Counted from the first letter of the stretch, positions 9,194 through 19,966 are shown. The stretch: DNA of 64,000 bases from Rhodocytophaga rosea (GCF_010119975.1 NZ_CP048222.1:1054001-1118000), one strand, 5' to 3'. A program made the numbers and translations. Notes: generated by a model from the sequence alone, not told the origin.

Positions 9194-10690
9194 TTACGCT
9201 AAAATATCCCGCACTACTCTTCCATGGACATCTGTGAGGCGGAAGTTACGGCCCTGGAAATGATAAGTAAGTTTCTCATGATTCATCCCCAGCTGGTTCA
9301 AAATAGTAGCTTGTAAGTCGTGCACATGCACTTTATTTTTTACGCCATAGTACCCAATTTCATCGGTTTCCCCATAAGAAACGCCTCCTTTAACTCCTCC
9401 GCCAGCCATCCACATGGTAAACGCTTCGGTATGATGATCGCGGCCTGTATATGGATTTTGTTTGCCTTCGCGGTTTTCCAACATAGGCGTACGTCCGAAT
9501 TCGCCACCCCATACGATTAGGGTTTCTTCCAGCAATCCTCTTTGCTTTAAGTCTTGTATCAAGGCTGCCATGGGCTGATCTACTTCTTTACAACGGTCCA
9601 TAAAGCCAAAATTTAATGCTTCCTCTTTCCCTGCTCCATGTGCATCCCATCCCCAGTGGAAAAGCTGTACAAAACGAACATCCCGTTCAATTAACCGGCG
9701 GGCAAGCAAGCAATTATTGGCAAAAGCAGCCTGGCCAGGTTTGGTGCCATACATCTGGTGAATGTATTCCGGCTCTTTGGAAATATCCATGGCTTCGGGT
9801 ACTGACACCTGCATTTTAAAAGCCATTTCGTACTGGGAAATCCGCGATAATATTTCAGGATCGCCCACTTCCTGGTATTGCTGCTCATTGATCTGGTTAA
9901 TGGCATCCAGGGAATGGCGGCGCAGATCACGGTTCATGCCTTTCGGATCAGACACATACAACACCGGATCGCCTTTGGAACGGCATTCTACCCCCTGATA
10001 AACAGTTGGCAAGAATCCACTGCCATATGCGCTTTTTCCGGCATCTGGCTGCTTGCCGCCAGAAACCAGTACAATAAATCCTGGCAAGTTCTGGTTTTCA
10101 GAACCTAAGCCATAAGTTACCCAGGCACCCATACTCGGCCTTCCCAAACGTCCGTTACCAGTTTGCATGAGCAACTGCGCAGGGGCATGGTTGAATTCAT
10201 CGGTATGCATGGCTTTCAGAAAAGCCACATCGTCGGCCACCTGCGAGAAATAAGGTAAGTGTTCAGAAATCCAGGCACCGGATTGTCCATGCTGTTTGAA
10301 TTGCGCCTGTGGACCCAGCATTTTAGGAACTCCTTTAATAAACGCAAACCGTTTTCCTTCCAGCAAGGATTGCGGACAATCCTGGGCATGTAACTTCTGT
10401 AATTCTGGTTTATAATCGAATAGTTCCAGTTGGGAGGGTGCACCAGCCATATGCAGGAAAATCACCCGTTTGGCTTTGGGTGCAAAATGAGAAGCCCTGG
10501 CGAGTAAAGGATTATTCCGGTCGGGTTCAGAGAGTGCTGCTATATCTTCATTTTTTCCGGTTCCAGATGAATTACACCCCATCAAAGAACCTAAAGCCAT
10601 CGCACCCAGACCAGTCGTGCATTTGAGAAGGAAATGCCGCCTGGTGACGTGTTGCAAACGCTCGAATTCCGCTTGTTCTAAAATATTCAT
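9194..10690 (-). CDS. DUF1501 family protein (sulfatase-like fold), Tat-exported
   Basis: The N-terminus carries a twin-arginine signal ([19 protein letters not shown]) followed by a Cys in SLMGCNSS that could be lipidated. The body has DUF1501 hallmarks: [44 protein letters not shown], and the C-terminal [10 protein letters not shown] and [24 protein letters not shown]1501 proteins belong to the alkaline-phosphatase/sulfatase superfamily and are almost always paired with PSD1 cytochromes, as here (59 bp downstream of it). The exact reaction is unknown. The 498-residue length is normal for the family. Confidence 0.9.
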   Translation of the reverse strand: MNILEQAEFERLQHVTRRHFLLKCTTGLGAMALGSLMGCNSSGTGKNEDIAALSEPDRNNPLLARASHFAPKAKRVIFLHMAGAPSQLELFDYKPELQKLHAQDCPQSLLEGKRFAFIKGVPKMLGPQAQFKQHGQSGAWISEHLPYFSQVADDVAFLKAMHTDEFNHAPAQLLMQTGNGRLGRPSMGAWVTYGLGSENQNLPGFIVLVSGGKQPDAGKSAYGSGFLPTVYQGVECRSKGDPVLYVSDPKGMNRDLRRHSLDAINQINEQQYQEVGDPEILSRISQYEMAFKMQVSVPEAMDISKEPEYIHQMYGTKPGQAAFANNCLLARRLIERDVRFVQLFHWGWDAHGAGKEEALNFGFMDRCKEVDQPMAALIQDLKQRGLLEETLIVWGGEFGRTPMLENREGKQNPYTGRDHHTEAFTMWMAGGGVKGGVSYGETDEIGYYGVKNKVHVHDLQATILNQLGMNHEKLTYHFQGRNFRLTDVHGRVVRDILA

Positions 10691-10749
10691 GCTGATTTTC
10701 TTTTAAAGTCTACAGCTCATTTTCAGCCGGACATACATATTCTATTTAT

Positions 10750-13500
10750 CTATTCCTTAGTTATCACCTCATCCAGATTCAAAATGGCGTTGGCAACTAC
10801 AGTAAGAGAAGCCAGGTGTTTGTCTGCTTGTTCCGTTTTACCTGTCATCTGAAAAACTTCATCTGGTTTAGCCTGGTAATACGCTTCTGATTTGGCATAT
10901 AGGTCTTTCAGAATATTCAGTTTTGCAGCACTGGGCTCCCGTAAGGTAGCTAGTTTATAGCCGGTTTTTAATTGGTTTTCCAGCTTTTCATCCGACTCTT
11001 TAATCATTCGCTCAGCTAGTCCCCGGGCGGCCAGAATGTATACTGTATCATTGAGTGTCACCAGTGCCTGAAGCGGTGTATTGGTGCGAATTCGCCTGGA
11101 CACACAGATTTCTCGCACCGGGCTATCAAAACTAACCATAGATGGATACGGCGTAGAGCGGCGCCAGAAAGTATATATACCTCTCCGGAAAGCATCTTCT
11201 CCTTCAGACGTTTTCCATTGCCTGCCGCTATACACAATCTGCCATACGCCTTCTGGCTGGGGCGGCATTACACTTTGCCCTCCTATTTTCTGGCTTAATA
11301 AACCACTTACCGTAAGCGCCTGGTCACGTACCTGCTCGGCAGACAAACGGACTCTCGGCCCTCTGGCTAATAAGCGGTTGTACAGATCTTTTTCTTGTAG
11401 CTCAGGTGTTACTTTGGAAGATTGCCTGTAAGTAGCTGACATCACCATTTGTTTTAGTAATTTTTTAACACTCCATTTATGCTCCTGCATTAGCTGAAGC
11501 GCCAGCCAGTCTAATAATTCCGGATGAGAAGGTTTCATTCCCTGAGAACCAAAATCCTCCAGGGTTTCTACAATTCCTACTCCAAACAACTGCTCCCAGA
11601 AACGGTTTACAGCCACTCTTGCGGTAAGCGGATTCTGGGGACTCACCATCCATTTAGCCATAGCCAGCCTGTTTTTGGGGGAATCTTTTGGCAAGGAAGG
11701 CATGGAAGCAGGCACATCACTTTGTACCTCTTTGCCATGCACCAGCCAGTTTCCTCTGGTAAATACAAAGGTCTTTCTCCGGAAATCCTGGTTATTTTCG
11801 ATCAGAATAGGCGTTTTTTCAATGTCTGGCAGGTTAAATAAATCTATAAACTGCTTTTGAATCTCTGCATAGCCTTTTTCCCCGGCTCCAGGCAAAGGGT
11901 CATCTACAACCAGCCATTCAATGGTGCAAATTACACCAGTTGCTTTAGAATCTTTGAAGACAAAATACAGATCATGCACCCCTTGCAGCGAACCAATAGT
12001 ATAGCTTTTCACTGTAAATTTCCACCGGCTACCGGTTCCTTCCAGTTTCAATGTACCAATTGATTCTCCTTCCAACCCGTCTTTCCGGATGTCTACTGTA
12101 ACATCGTTGGTTTGGGTGCCATAACTCATTAACAGCTGTGTTTTCCCATGCAGGTTAACGTTGCGGAGCCTGGCAAAACCACCATTGTCTGCTGCCAGGT
12201 ACTTTCCATCGCTTAGGGCACTTTTCACCAGCGAATCAAAATCATGCGAATGGATTTTAGGCTCTCCGATTTTTATCAGGTTTACAAACTTCTTCGCCTG
12301 TGCCTCTTTTTCCTTATCCGGCGCATGGGTTTGAATCCATTCTTTTACCTGTTGAATTTTAGGCTCATCTTCTGTCTTAAAAGTCGTTAGAGTGGGTGCT
12401 TCGTTGGGTGTATCTTCGTCACGGGTATTATTGAAAAAAGAAAAGAATTTGTAATACTCTTCCTGCCGAAACGGATCATAGGGATGGCTATGACATTGCA
12501 CACAACCCATGGTCGTTGCCTGCCATACTTCCCAGGTGGTATTCACTCTATCGATCACAGCTGAGTTACGAAATTCTTCATCGTCGGTACCGCCTTCGTC
12601 GTTGTTAGTCGTATTGCGGTGAAAGCCAGTAGCGATCAATTGTTTTTCTGTAGGTTCTGGCAGTAGGTCTCCAGCCAGTTGCTCTACGGTAAACTGGTCG
12701 AAAGGCAAATCTTTGTTGAAAGATTCAATGACATAATCTCTATACCGCCAGATGTTTCTAAAATCATCTTTTTCATATCCTTTAGAATCAGCATAACGGG
12801 CCAGATCGAGCCACATTGCTGCCCAGCGCTCGCCATAATGCGGAGAAGCCAGCAGCCGGTCTACCGCTTTTTCGTAGGCATTCGGTGAATCATCTTTGAG
12901 GAAAGAATCTACTTGCGCTGAAGTGGGTGGCAAACCAGTGAGGTCAAGGCTTACTCTGCGTAATAAAGTGGTTTTTTCGGCTTCCGGTGAAGGTTGTAAG
13001 CCTTCGTGTTCCAGCTTTTTCAGGATAAAATTGTCAATGCCATTTTTAGGCCAGTTGGTAGTTTCTACTTCCGGAATTGGTCTTTCCTGAGGTTTGATAT
13101 ACGCCCAGTGATCTTCCCATTCTGCCCCCTGTTTGATCCAGGTTTTAAGCTTATCTATTTCTTCTTTACTTAGCGGAGGGGCATCCAGAGGCATCCGGTA
13201 TTCCGGATCATGATGTGTGAGGCGTTTGATCATCTCGCTTTCACCAGGCTTTCCAGGAACAATCGCATATTCGCCGGACTCTCCTTTATCCAATGCTTCT
13301 TCCCGGAATAGTAAACTAAAGCCTCCGTTTTTCTTTACCCCTCCATGACAGGTGATGCATTTACTATTGAGGATCGGACGGATTTCTGCATTAAAATCAA
13401 TTTTTTCCTCTTGTGTACACGAAAGGGCAGCCATTACCAGGGTACTCAAGTATACTCCGGAAAGCAAACGCAGTTTTATATTTTTCAGCAGAAACCTCAT
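10750..13500 (-). CDS. PSD1 / planctomycete cytochrome c domain protein (DUF1549-DUF1553), lipoprotein
   Basis: A lipobox (VMAALSC) follows the N-terminal hydrophobic segment. Next comes a cytochrome c domain with KCITCHGG, then DUF1549 (ENWPKNG-like start, ERWAAMWLDLARYADSKGYE, CVQCHSHPYDP) and, near the C-terminus, DUF1553 (NPLTARVAVNRFWEQLFGVGIVETLEDFG, TNTPLQALVTLND). I use the ATG at 13500 (MRFLLKNIK); an in-frame start six codons earlier exists (13518). These large exported proteins are predicted to work with DUF1501 partners in oxidative breakdown of complex organic substrates, but no activity is proven for this type. Second gene of the operon, 35 bp from the NHL gene. Confidence 0.9.
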   Translation of the reverse strand: MRFLLKNIKLRLLSGVYLSTLVMAALSCTQEEKIDFNAEIRPILNSKCITCHGGVKKNGGFSLLFREEALDKGESGEYAIVPGKPGESEMIKRLTHHDPEYRMPLDAPPLSKEEIDKLKTWIKQGAEWEDHWAYIKPQERPIPEVETTNWPKNGIDNFILKKLEHEGLQPSPEAEKTTLLRRVSLDLTGLPPTSAQVDSFLKDDSPNAYEKAVDRLLASPHYGERWAAMWLDLARYADSKGYEKDDFRNIWRYRDYVIESFNKDLPFDQFTVEQLAGDLLPEPTEKQLIATGFHRNTTNNDEGGTDDEEFRNSAVIDRVNTTWEVWQATTMGCVQCHSHPYDPFRQEEYYKFFSFFNNTRDEDTPNEAPTLTTFKTEDEPKIQQVKEWIQTHAPDKEKEAQAKKFVNLIKIGEPKIHSHDFDSLVKSALSDGKYLAADNGGFARLRNVNLHGKTQLLMSYGTQTNDVTVDIRKDGLEGESIGTLKLEGTGSRWKFTVKSYTIGSLQGVHDLYFVFKDSKATGVICTIEWLVVDDPLPGAGEKGYAEIQKQFIDLFNLPDIEKTPILIENNQDFRRKTFVFTRGNWLVHGKEVQSDVPASMPSLPKDSPKNRLAMAKWMVSPQNPLTARVAVNRFWEQLFGVGIVETLEDFGSQGMKPSHPELLDWLALQLMQEHKWSVKKLLKQMVMSATYRQSSKVTPELQEKDLYNRLLARGPRVRLSAEQVRDQALTVSGLLSQKIGGQSVMPPQPEGVWQIVYSGRQWKTSEGEDAFRRGIYTFWRRSTPYPSMVSFDSPVREICVSRRIRTNTPLQALVTLNDTVYILAARGLAERMIKESDEKLENQLKTGYKLATLREPSAAKLNILKDLYAKSEAYYQAKPDEVFQMTGKTEQADKHLASLTVVANAILNLDEVITKE

Positions 13501-13535
13501 ATTATTTTCCTTCAACAACTGGTTATGAACTTAAA

Positions 13536-14594
13536 CTATACGCGTTCCAGCTTAATCGGATAGGTTTTACCGGAATTCCACTGGGCCACATATAAATTCT
13601 TATCATCATCGATACACACATCATGGGCATTTTTAAAGGTATTTCCAACCTGAGACAATTGTTGCAAACTTCCGCCATTATAAGCAGGCTGGCTTCCTCC
13701 AGGATTAGATACTACCTTATCATTTTTATCCAGAATAGTTACAAATCCGGTTCCTGAATTCCAGGGCATTTTAGATACAAGCACTGCTGCATAAATATTA
13801 TTTCCATTCACTACCGGACGGCATACATAGGCCCCAGGCAATGGAATAGTAGCCATATATTTTCCGTCCATGCTAAAGCGTTTGAGCGCATTCTGTTCCC
13901 TGGAACTTACCACTATACTAGGTTTATTTTTATTTCTGTTGTCAATACATACGCCATGTGCCTGTTGAATATTGGCATCTGCCTCTCCTTTTCCGCCAAA
14001 ATGCCGGATATATTCACCTTTGGCATTGTACTGAATAATATAGCTTTTACCATATCCATCGGCTACGTAAATATCTCCATTAGTAGCGATAGCCGTTTCA
14101 GTAGGCTTGTATTCATCCGCAGAAGCATATACACCAGTTTCTTTAGGATAGGATAAAGTCATGATTACTTTTCCGTCAGTAGTAGTTTTATACACCTGAT
14201 GGCGGTCATGATCGGTAATAAACAGGAAATCTTCACCTCCTTCTTTCCACAGGGTTAATCCATGTGCACCAGGATATTCTGAGCCCCAGGATTTGATCAG
14301 TTTACCTGATTTATCGTAGATAATGACGTTATTCTTGGTTTCATTGGTAAGCAAAATGATCCGTCCTTTGGAATCCTGTACCATTTCGTGGCAATCTTTT
14401 ACCGGAGTCTGACTGGCATCCAGTATGCCCCAGCCTTCTACTACTTTATATTGGTAGGAACCATGCCCTATCGTTTCTTTAGCTAATTTCTGTTTTTTAT
14501 GAATAAAGAAATGCTGCGGAACAAAAAGAGCAGCACCTGCGCCAACGGCAGCCTGTGCAATAAAATCTCTTCTGGTGAGGGTTGAGGGTTTCAT
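13536..14594 (-). CDS. NHL-repeat six-bladed beta-propeller protein, Tat-exported
   Basis: I choose the start at 14594 because it directly yields a twin-arginine signal (LTRRDFIAQAAVGAGAALFV); the open frame runs 54 codons further upstream but gives an unconvincing N-terminus. The mature protein has repeated propeller blades (DSKGRIILLTNE, GEDFLFITDHDRHQVYK, NGDIYVADGYGKSYIIQYN, NNIYAAVL, DDKNLYVAQW), as in the peptidylamidoglycolate-lyase/NHL group. It is the first gene of the cytochrome/DUF1501 operon and is probably an exported lyase or lactonase-like partner. No catalytic residues can be assigned. Confidence 0.83.
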   Translation of the reverse strand: MKPSTLTRRDFIAQAAVGAGAALFVPQHFFIHKKQKLAKETIGHGSYQYKVVEGWGILDASQTPVKDCHEMVQDSKGRIILLTNETKNNVIIYDKSGKLIKSWGSEYPGAHGLTLWKEGGEDFLFITDHDRHQVYKTTTDGKVIMTLSYPKETGVYASADEYKPTETAIATNGDIYVADGYGKSYIIQYNAKGEYIRHFGGKGEADANIQQAHGVCIDNRNKNKPSIVVSSREQNALKRFSMDGKYMATIPLPGAYVCRPVVNGNNIYAAVLVSKMPWNSGTGFVTILDKNDKVVSNPGGSQPAYNGGSLQQLSQVGNTFKNAHDVCIDDDKNLYVAQWNSGKTYPIKLERV

Positions 14595-15076
14595 AAATGA
14601 GTGTAGAATGAGATCGAAAAAATTTACAATCACGAATATACAAAACTTTTTATTGCCAAAGTCATAATATATCCATTTTGTTGTCAGTGATGAAATAACA
14701 GGAGTATTCAATAAACGGGATATTTTATTAGGAAAAAAAGGCATTCTATGAATCATATGCCTATTTGACCCATTACATACTTAAGAAATAAAGGTTCGTA
14801 TTCCATTGCATGGCAAAATATACCCTGAAAACTATCCTGAAATCTGCAGCACGAGTCTCTGGCTTAGGCAGCGATAGCTAAAGAGATAAAATAATGTATA
14901 ACAGAAACAGGGTGCATTGAACTATTTTTGTTTAAAATAGTTTGAAACAGAAGGGCTAGTCTGGCAGAAAGAATGTACTTCTTTACCGCCAGTTTACTGG
15001 CAGCAGAAGTCCTATTTACATCTTCCTTTACATCGATATTTATCAGGCTATTTATACTTACAGGTAATTTTTTACA
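14595..15076. other. Intergenic region between divergent NHL operon and cysE
   Basis: 482 bp with no convincing gene. It must hold the promoters for both divergent units. I see no strong inverted repeat or leader RNA, and no clear TANNTTTG element. Confidence 0.4.
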
Positions 15077-15910
15077 ATGGATGCTGCTTTTATCTCTGCC
15101 TTGTATGCATCGCATCAGGCAACCGAGGGAATACCCCGGAGAACCATGGTTTTTTCGTTTGCGGAAGAACTGTTATACACCCTTTTTCCTCATTTTTCAG
15201 AAAGAGCCTATCTGTCTGAAAAACAGATAGAAGACCAGTTACGAAAGTTAAGCCAGGATTTTATCCAGATCCTTAAAACGACAAATTTTCAAACTATTCT
15301 TTCTGACCAGGTACTGGCAGAAAAATTCTTATCGCATCTGCCTGTTATTTATACCTCTTTGCGAAAAGATGCAGAAGCTATTGTTCGGGAAGATCCTGCT
15401 GCTAAAAATACGGATGAAGTGATTCTGACCTACCCGGGATTTTTTGCCATTGCTATTTACCGCATGGCTAACATATTATATAAGCTGGAAGTGCCCTATA
15501 TTCCCCGGATGCTTACCGAGTATGCCCATCAGAAAACAGGCATTGATATACATCCTGGTGCCCAGATCGGCGCTTATTTCTGTATAGATCATGGAACTGG
15601 TATTGTGATCGGGCAAACAACGGTGATTGGCAATCATGTAAAATTGTATCAAGGCGTTACCCTGGGTGCGGTGAGTGTAGAGAAAGCATTATCAAATGTC
15701 AAACGCCACCCTACCATTGAAGATCATGTGGTAATTTATGCCAATGCCACCATTCTGGGCGGACATGTAACCGTAGGAGCACATAGTGTGATCGGTGGTA
15801 ACGTTTGGCTCACCGAAAGTGTACAACCCTATTCCAAAGTGTACCATAAAAGCCAGATCAAGGTAAGCGGCCAAAAAGAAGTAGAGCAATTTCTGGAATT
15901 TTACATATAA
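15077..15910 (+). CDS. cysE: Serine O-acetyltransferase
   Basis: 277 residues. An alpha-helical N-terminal part is followed by the left-handed beta-helix typical of CysE. The diagnostic region is present: DIHPGAQIGAYFCIDHGTG, then IVIGQTTVIGNHVKLYQGVTLG, and a later KRHPTIEDHVVIYANATILGG. The enzyme acetylates L-serine with acetyl-CoA to make O-acetylserine. The gene immediately downstream (98 bp) is the O-acetylserine-using cysteine synthase, so the two steps of cysteine synthesis are paired. The length fits the longer Bacteroidota/EpsC-like forms. Confidence 0.93.
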   Translation: MDAAFISALYASHQATEGIPRRTMVFSFAEELLYTLFPHFSERAYLSEKQIEDQLRKLSQDFIQILKTTNFQTILSDQVLAEKFLSHLPVIYTSLRKDAEAIVREDPAAKNTDEVILTYPGFFAIAIYRMANILYKLEVPYIPRMLTEYAHQKTGIDIHPGAQIGAYFCIDHGTGIVIGQTTVIGNHVKLYQGVTLGAVSVEKALSNVKRHPTIEDHVVIYANATILGGHVTVGAHSVIGGNVWLTESVQPYSKVYHKSQIKVSGQKEVEQFLEFYI

Positions 15911-16008
15911 TTTCGTAGCATGCCGGCAACACGGCAAATGCCATTCACTGTAATTTTCTACAGTTGAGATTTTGCTAAGCCATATTCATTTAAAACATTA
16001 AACTATTC

Positions 16009-16923
16009 ATGAGAGCCAATTCAATTCTTGAAACTATTGGAAATACACCATTAGTCAGAATCAATCGCCTGTTTGATAAACGTGTGCAAGTATGGATGAA
16101 AATGGAACGTGCTAATCCTGGTGGAAGCATTAAAGACCGGATTGCCCTGTCTATGATCGAAGATGCGGAAAAACGAGGAATTCTTAAACCGGGCAGTGTG
16201 ATTATTGAACCAACATCCGGGAATACTGGGGTTGGCCTGGCAATGGTTGCTGCTGTAAAAGGATACAAACTGATACTGGTAATGCCAGAATCCATGTCTA
16301 TTGAAAGGCGCAGATTAATGTCGGCGTATGGGGCTACCTTTGAACTAACGCCGCGTGAAAAAGGTATGAAAGGAGCGATTGAACGTGCCCATCAGATGGT
16401 AAATGCTGACCCAAAAGCCTGGATGCCCATGCAATTTGACAATCCAGCTAATATCCGGGTACACCAGGAATTTACCGCCCAGGAAATTATCCGTGATTTT
16501 CCGGAAGGCTTTGATTATATGATCACCGGCGTAGGCACCGGCGGACATATTACCGGATGTGATATTGTGCTGAAAGAAAAATTTCCGAACATGAAATCTT
16601 TTGCTGTAGAACCTGCTTTATCTGCGGTAATTAGCGGCGGTACGCCTAATCCGCATCCGATCCAGGGTATAGGAGCCGGATTTATTCCCCGTAACCTGCA
16701 CACCGACCTTCTGGATGGGGTGATTACTGTTTCCAAGGAAGAAGCCTTTGATTATTCGGTACGTGTGGCCAGAGAAGAAGGCATTTTTGTAGGTATTTCT
16801 TCCGGTGCTTCTCTGGCAGCAGTAGCAAAAAAACTGCCTGAAGTGCAAGATGGAGCCAAAATTCTCACTTTTTGCTACGATACTGGGGAACGTTATTTAT
16901 CCATTGAAGGATTGTTTGTGTGA
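16009..16923 (+). CDS. cysM: Cysteine synthase (O-acetylserine sulfhydrylase)
   Basis: 304 residues of the PLP fold-type II family. The PLP-binding Lys lies in [11 protein letters not shown] (~residue 45), the substrate loop in [13 protein letters not shown] (~64-76), and the phosphate-binding loop in [10 protein letters not shown] (~174-183). It converts O-acetylserine plus sulfide to cysteine and forms an operon with the serine acetyltransferase. The length and the [12 protein letters not shown] context suggest CysM rather than the slightly longer CysK, but the sequence alone does not settle B versus A type. Confidence 0.92.
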   Translation: MRANSILETIGNTPLVRINRLFDKRVQVWMKMERANPGGSIKDRIALSMIEDAEKRGILKPGSVIIEPTSGNTGVGLAMVAAVKGYKLILVMPESMSIERRRLMSAYGATFELTPREKGMKGAIERAHQMVNADPKAWMPMQFDNPANIRVHQEFTAQEIIRDFPEGFDYMITGVGTGGHITGCDIVLKEKFPNMKSFAVEPALSAVISGGTPNPHPIQGIGAGFIPRNLHTDLLDGVITVSKEEAFDYSVRVAREEGIFVGISSGASLAAVAKKLPEVQDGAKILTFCYDTGERYLSIEGLFV

Positions 16924-16946
16924 GATTAGTTGTTAGTTGATCGTTT

Positions 16947-17450
16947 TTGGCTATTAATTTAGTGATAAGAACTATTTTAAAATTCAAAAGTTTGAAGTTG
17001 TACTCATCCATAATGTTGAGCTTTTTGTGTGTTCATATTTCTTATGGGCAATTAATAAAAACGCACAGAAATGTTGAACAATCGAAGGATTTAGCTTTTT
17101 CAGTAATGTTTAACTCCTTGTGGGCTGAATTATCATTAGCTGCTAAATCAAAAGATACAACCATCATTCTAACAGATGCGGATAAGGCTTTTTATTACAC
17201 GTTTGATATAATCATTGATACTTCCCTTTCTGATACAATGGTTATTCCAGTATCAAAATATGCAGAATTATCCGCTAGATATTTTGAAATGAAGACCAAT
17301 TTAAAACGTCCTACTTTCGAAAGCTATTTCCCAACTCCATATTTAACTTATAATTTGATAAAAAAATGGGAGAAATGGTATAGAAGGAACAAACACAAAA
17401 TTGACTATTACTTATTAGTTCAAGAAATAAATAAACTGAAGGATAATTAA
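16947..17450 (+). CDS. Hypothetical exported protein
   Basis: Unrecognised protein of up to 167 residues. A signal peptide is visible (LKLYSSIMLSFLCVHISYG, cleavage before Q). The coordinate given is a TTG; other starts are GTG at 16962, TTG at 16992 (MKLYSSIMLSF, good signal peptide) and ATG at 17013. The mature part is basic toward its end (KKWEKWYRRNKHK). DNA is more AT-rich than cysM (20 of 60 G/C at 17101-17160). It is followed by a strong terminator. No function can be assigned. Confidence 0.55.
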   Translation: MAINLVIRTILKFKSLKLYSSIMLSFLCVHISYGQLIKTHRNVEQSKDLAFSVMFNSLWAELSLAAKSKDTTIILTDADKAFYYTFDIIIDTSLSDTMVIPVSKYAELSARYFEMKTNLKRPTFESYFPTPYLTYNLIKKWEKWYRRNKHKIDYYLLVQEINKLKDN

Positions 17451-17529
17451 TTCTTATGCTTAATATCTAATCATACATCAATCAGACTGCCTCAACAAAT
17501 AGTCACGTTTGTGAGAGTTTTATATTACC

Positions 17530-17580
17530 TTTTAAAGCAAAAGCCTTGATTCACAACAAATCAAGGCTTTTGCTTTAAAA
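17530..17580. terminator. Bidirectional terminator between hypothetical gene and purA
   Basis: A perfect 21-bp inverted repeat (TTTTAAAGCAAAAGCCTTGA plus T) at 17530-17550 and 17560-17580, with a 9-nt loop. T/A tracts on both sides suit termination of the convergent + and - transcripts. Confidence 0.85.
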
Positions 17581-17591
17581 GTTTTCAGGTT

Positions 17592-18875
17592 TTACTTCAC
17601 CATACTTTCCCTTTGCAAAGTAGCTACTCTATCCGGTCCTACGGAAAGGAAAGTAACTGGTAAACCAAGATATTCTTCGATGAAAGAAATATAATTACTC
17701 AGTTCAAACGGAAGATGGTCAAAACTGGAGATGTGGTCGAGGGAAGAATTCCAGCCAGCAAATTCTTTATATACCGGCTCAACGCCTTCTTCAATCAGAT
17801 CATACGGAAACTGGTCAGTAACAGAGCCGTTTTTGAGTTTATAATGTGTGCATATCTTAATTTTTTCAAAGGTACTCAACACATCGGCTTTCATCATAAT
17901 CAGTTGCGTAACGCCATTGAGCATAATGGCATATTTGAGTGCAGGCAGATCCAGCCAGCCACACCGCCGGGGACGGCCAGTCGTAGAACCGAATTCACGT
18001 CCTATTTTACGCAGGGTTTCGCCTTCTTCGTTCAGTAGTTCTGTTGGGAATGGCCCTCCTCCTACCCGGGTGCAATAGGCTTTAAAAATGCCGAATACTT
18101 CACCAATATGCCTGGGAGCTACACCTAATCCGGTACAAGCACCGGCAGTCATGGTATTGGAACTGGTTACAAAAGGATAGGAACCAAAATCGATGTCGAG
18201 TAATGAACCCTGGGCTCCTTCCGCCAGAATGGTTTCCTGCATTTGCAGCGACTCATTGATCATATATTCACTATCAACCAGTGTAAACTGCTTCATGAAG
18301 TCAATAGCTTCGAAGAATTCTTTTTCCACAGAAGCCAGGTCATACTGGTATTGATAGGAGTCGAGAATAGCCGTATGTTTGGAACGAAGGCTTTTATATT
18401 TCTCCGGAAAATTGTCTGATAAAATATCACCCACCCGTAAACCTTGCCGGGCAATTTTATCAGCATAGGTTGGTCCGATTCCTTTCAGGGTTGAACCAAT
18501 TTTTTGTTCACCCTTAGAATTTTCATAGGCAGCATCCAGCAGGCGGTGTGTAGGAACAATCAACTGGGCTTTTTTGGAAACATACAGGTTCTTTCGCAGG
18601 TCTACTTTTAGCTTACTGAGGGCTTCTACTTCTTTTCTGAAAATAACAGGGTCCAGTACCACCCCATTGCCAATAATATTTTTGATATCCTGCCTGAAAA
18701 TGCCGGACGGAATCTGGTGCAATACATGTTTTATACCATCGAATTCCAGGGTATGCCCTGCATTGGGGCCACCCTGAAAACGCGCCACTACCTGGTATTT
18801 GGGAGCTATAAAATCAACTATTTTACCTTTTCCTTCGTCGCCCCACTGCAAGCCTAATAATACGTCTACACTCAT
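17592..18875 (-). CDS. purA: Adenylosuccinate synthase
   Basis: 427 residues matching PurA throughout. The GTP-binding/catalytic N-terminus LLGLQWGDEGKGKIVD and GGPNAGHTL (including the catalytic His), the IGSTLKGIGPTYADK loop, and the STTGRPRRCGWLD motif are all present. It joins IMP and aspartate using GTP, the first committed step to AMP. It lies downstream of the fur and STAS genes on the same strand with a 94-bp gap, and ends at the 17530-17580 terminator. Confidence 0.97.
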   Translation of the reverse strand: MSVDVLLGLQWGDEGKGKIVDFIAPKYQVVARFQGGPNAGHTLEFDGIKHVLHQIPSGIFRQDIKNIIGNGVVLDPVIFRKEVEALSKLKVDLRKNLYVSKKAQLIVPTHRLLDAAYENSKGEQKIGSTLKGIGPTYADKIARQGLRVGDILSDNFPEKYKSLRSKHTAILDSYQYQYDLASVEKEFFEAIDFMKQFTLVDSEYMINESLQMQETILAEGAQGSLLDIDFGSYPFVTSSNTMTAGACTGLGVAPRHIGEVFGIFKAYCTRVGGGPFPTELLNEEGETLRKIGREFGSTTGRPRRCGWLDLPALKYAIMLNGVTQLIMMKADVLSTFEKIKICTHYKLKNGSVTDQFPYDLIEEGVEPVYKEFAGWNSSLDHISSFDHLPFELSNYISFIEEYLGLPVTFLSVGPDRVATLQRESMVK

Positions 18876-18969
18876 GATCTCTTAACTATTTCTTATGATG
18901 GTTTTAATTGAACAGATGCTCCACTGAGCTTATTTAATACTATTTATATGTATAGAAAATTCAGTTTTG

Positions 18970-19314
18970 TTACTCGCTTTTTAACTTGACTACAGCTGCT
19001 GCATGGTCTTCTACAATCGTAAAAATGGCGTTGAGCTTTGTGATGATAAGTAGTTTTTGCACCTGCTCAGAAGGTTTAGTGAGCACCATTTCTCCGCCTC
19101 GTGTACGGAATTTGGTCAGTAATGTAGTAAGCGTATTAATACCGCTGCTATTCATGTATCTGATCTGGGAAATATCTGCTACGCATAATAATATGCCTTG
19201 CTTTATAATGGAATCTACTGCCTTCAATAAACTCTGGCTATCTTCAAAGCCGGTCATATCACCTGTTAAGGTAATTCTTACAATCTGATCGCTAATCTGG
19301 GTGGTATATGTCAT
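18970..19314 (-). CDS. STAS-domain anti-sigma-factor-antagonist-like protein
   Basis: 114 residues, a single STAS domain: an N-terminal beta-strand ([14 protein letters not shown]), then [26 protein letters not shown], where the DxSxxxYMxSSG motif contains the usually phosphorylated Ser. Such proteins act in partner-switching with anti-sigma factors or kinases. Its start overlaps the fur stop by 4 bp, which implies translational coupling. No anti-sigma kinase gene is nearby, so the partner is unknown. Confidence 0.82.
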   Translation of the reverse strand: MTYTTQISDQIVRITLTGDMTGFEDSQSLLKAVDSIIKQGILLCVADISQIRYMNSSGINTLTTLLTKFRTRGGEMVLTKPSEQVQKLLIITKLNAIFTIVEDHAAAVVKLKSE

Positions 19315-19781
19315 TTTACGAGGCTTTTATTTTCGCAAGTGACATTGGTGCAGGTTCCGTAAAATATTAAAGAATGGTGCAATACTTTAAAGTTCAACAG
19401 ATTACCTACCATATTCTGGATATTCTGCACCCTGGGATCGCAAAACTCTAATACCTTATGGCACTCGGTACAAATCAGGTGGTCGTGCTGGCGGTATCCA
19501 AAAGATTTTTCATACTGCGCCAGATTTTTGCCAAACTGATGTTTCGTTACCAGGTCACAATCTACCAGAATATCGAGTGTATTATATACGGTAGCACGGC
19601 TCACCCGGTAGTTTTTGTTTTTCATGCTGATATATAAAGACTCTACATCAAAATGACCATCGCGGGTATATATTTCCTCCAGAATCGCAAAGCGTTCGGG
19701 TGTTTTTCTTAACTCTTTGTTTTCAAGATATGCAGTAAATATTTTCTTTACTTCTGCAAAATTGGCTTGGTTAAGGGGCAT
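19311..19781 (-). CDS. Fur-family metal/peroxide-responsive repressor
   Basis: 156 residues. The winged-helix DNA-binding domain includes [14 protein letters not shown] and [17 protein letters not shown]. The dimerisation domain has [15 protein letters not shown] (metal-binding His99/His101 and structural Cys104/Cys107) and a C-terminal second Cys pair (C144 in GTC and C149 in NVTC). This is consistent with the structural zinc site of Fur/PerR proteins. Fur versus PerR cannot be decided from sequence alone. It is the first gene of the fur-STAS-purA set. Confidence 0.9.
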   Translation of the reverse strand: MPLNQANFAEVKKIFTAYLENKELRKTPERFAILEEIYTRDGHFDVESLYISMKNKNYRVSRATVYNTLDILVDCDLVTKHQFGKNLAQYEKSFGYRQHDHLICTECHKVLEFCDPRVQNIQNMVGNLLNFKVLHHSLIFYGTCTNVTCENKSLVK

Positions 19782-19966
19782 ATATTTAATTACGAATTAC
19801 AAATTAATAATTATGAATAAAACCGGTATACAGACCCGGTGGTTTGCCAAGCTGATTTCAATTCCTTCGCTTATTGCAAAGGTAGGCAAAATCCCGGTGA
19901 ACTGGTTGATAAACGGGTGAGAAGATGAGCTATTTTTATAGAAACAAGTTCGGCGCGAAAAGTAAA

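Noticed and set aside
19717-19920. 67-residue + strand open frame across the start of fur
   Set aside because: It overlaps the fur start antisense and shows no conserved features or signal peptide.
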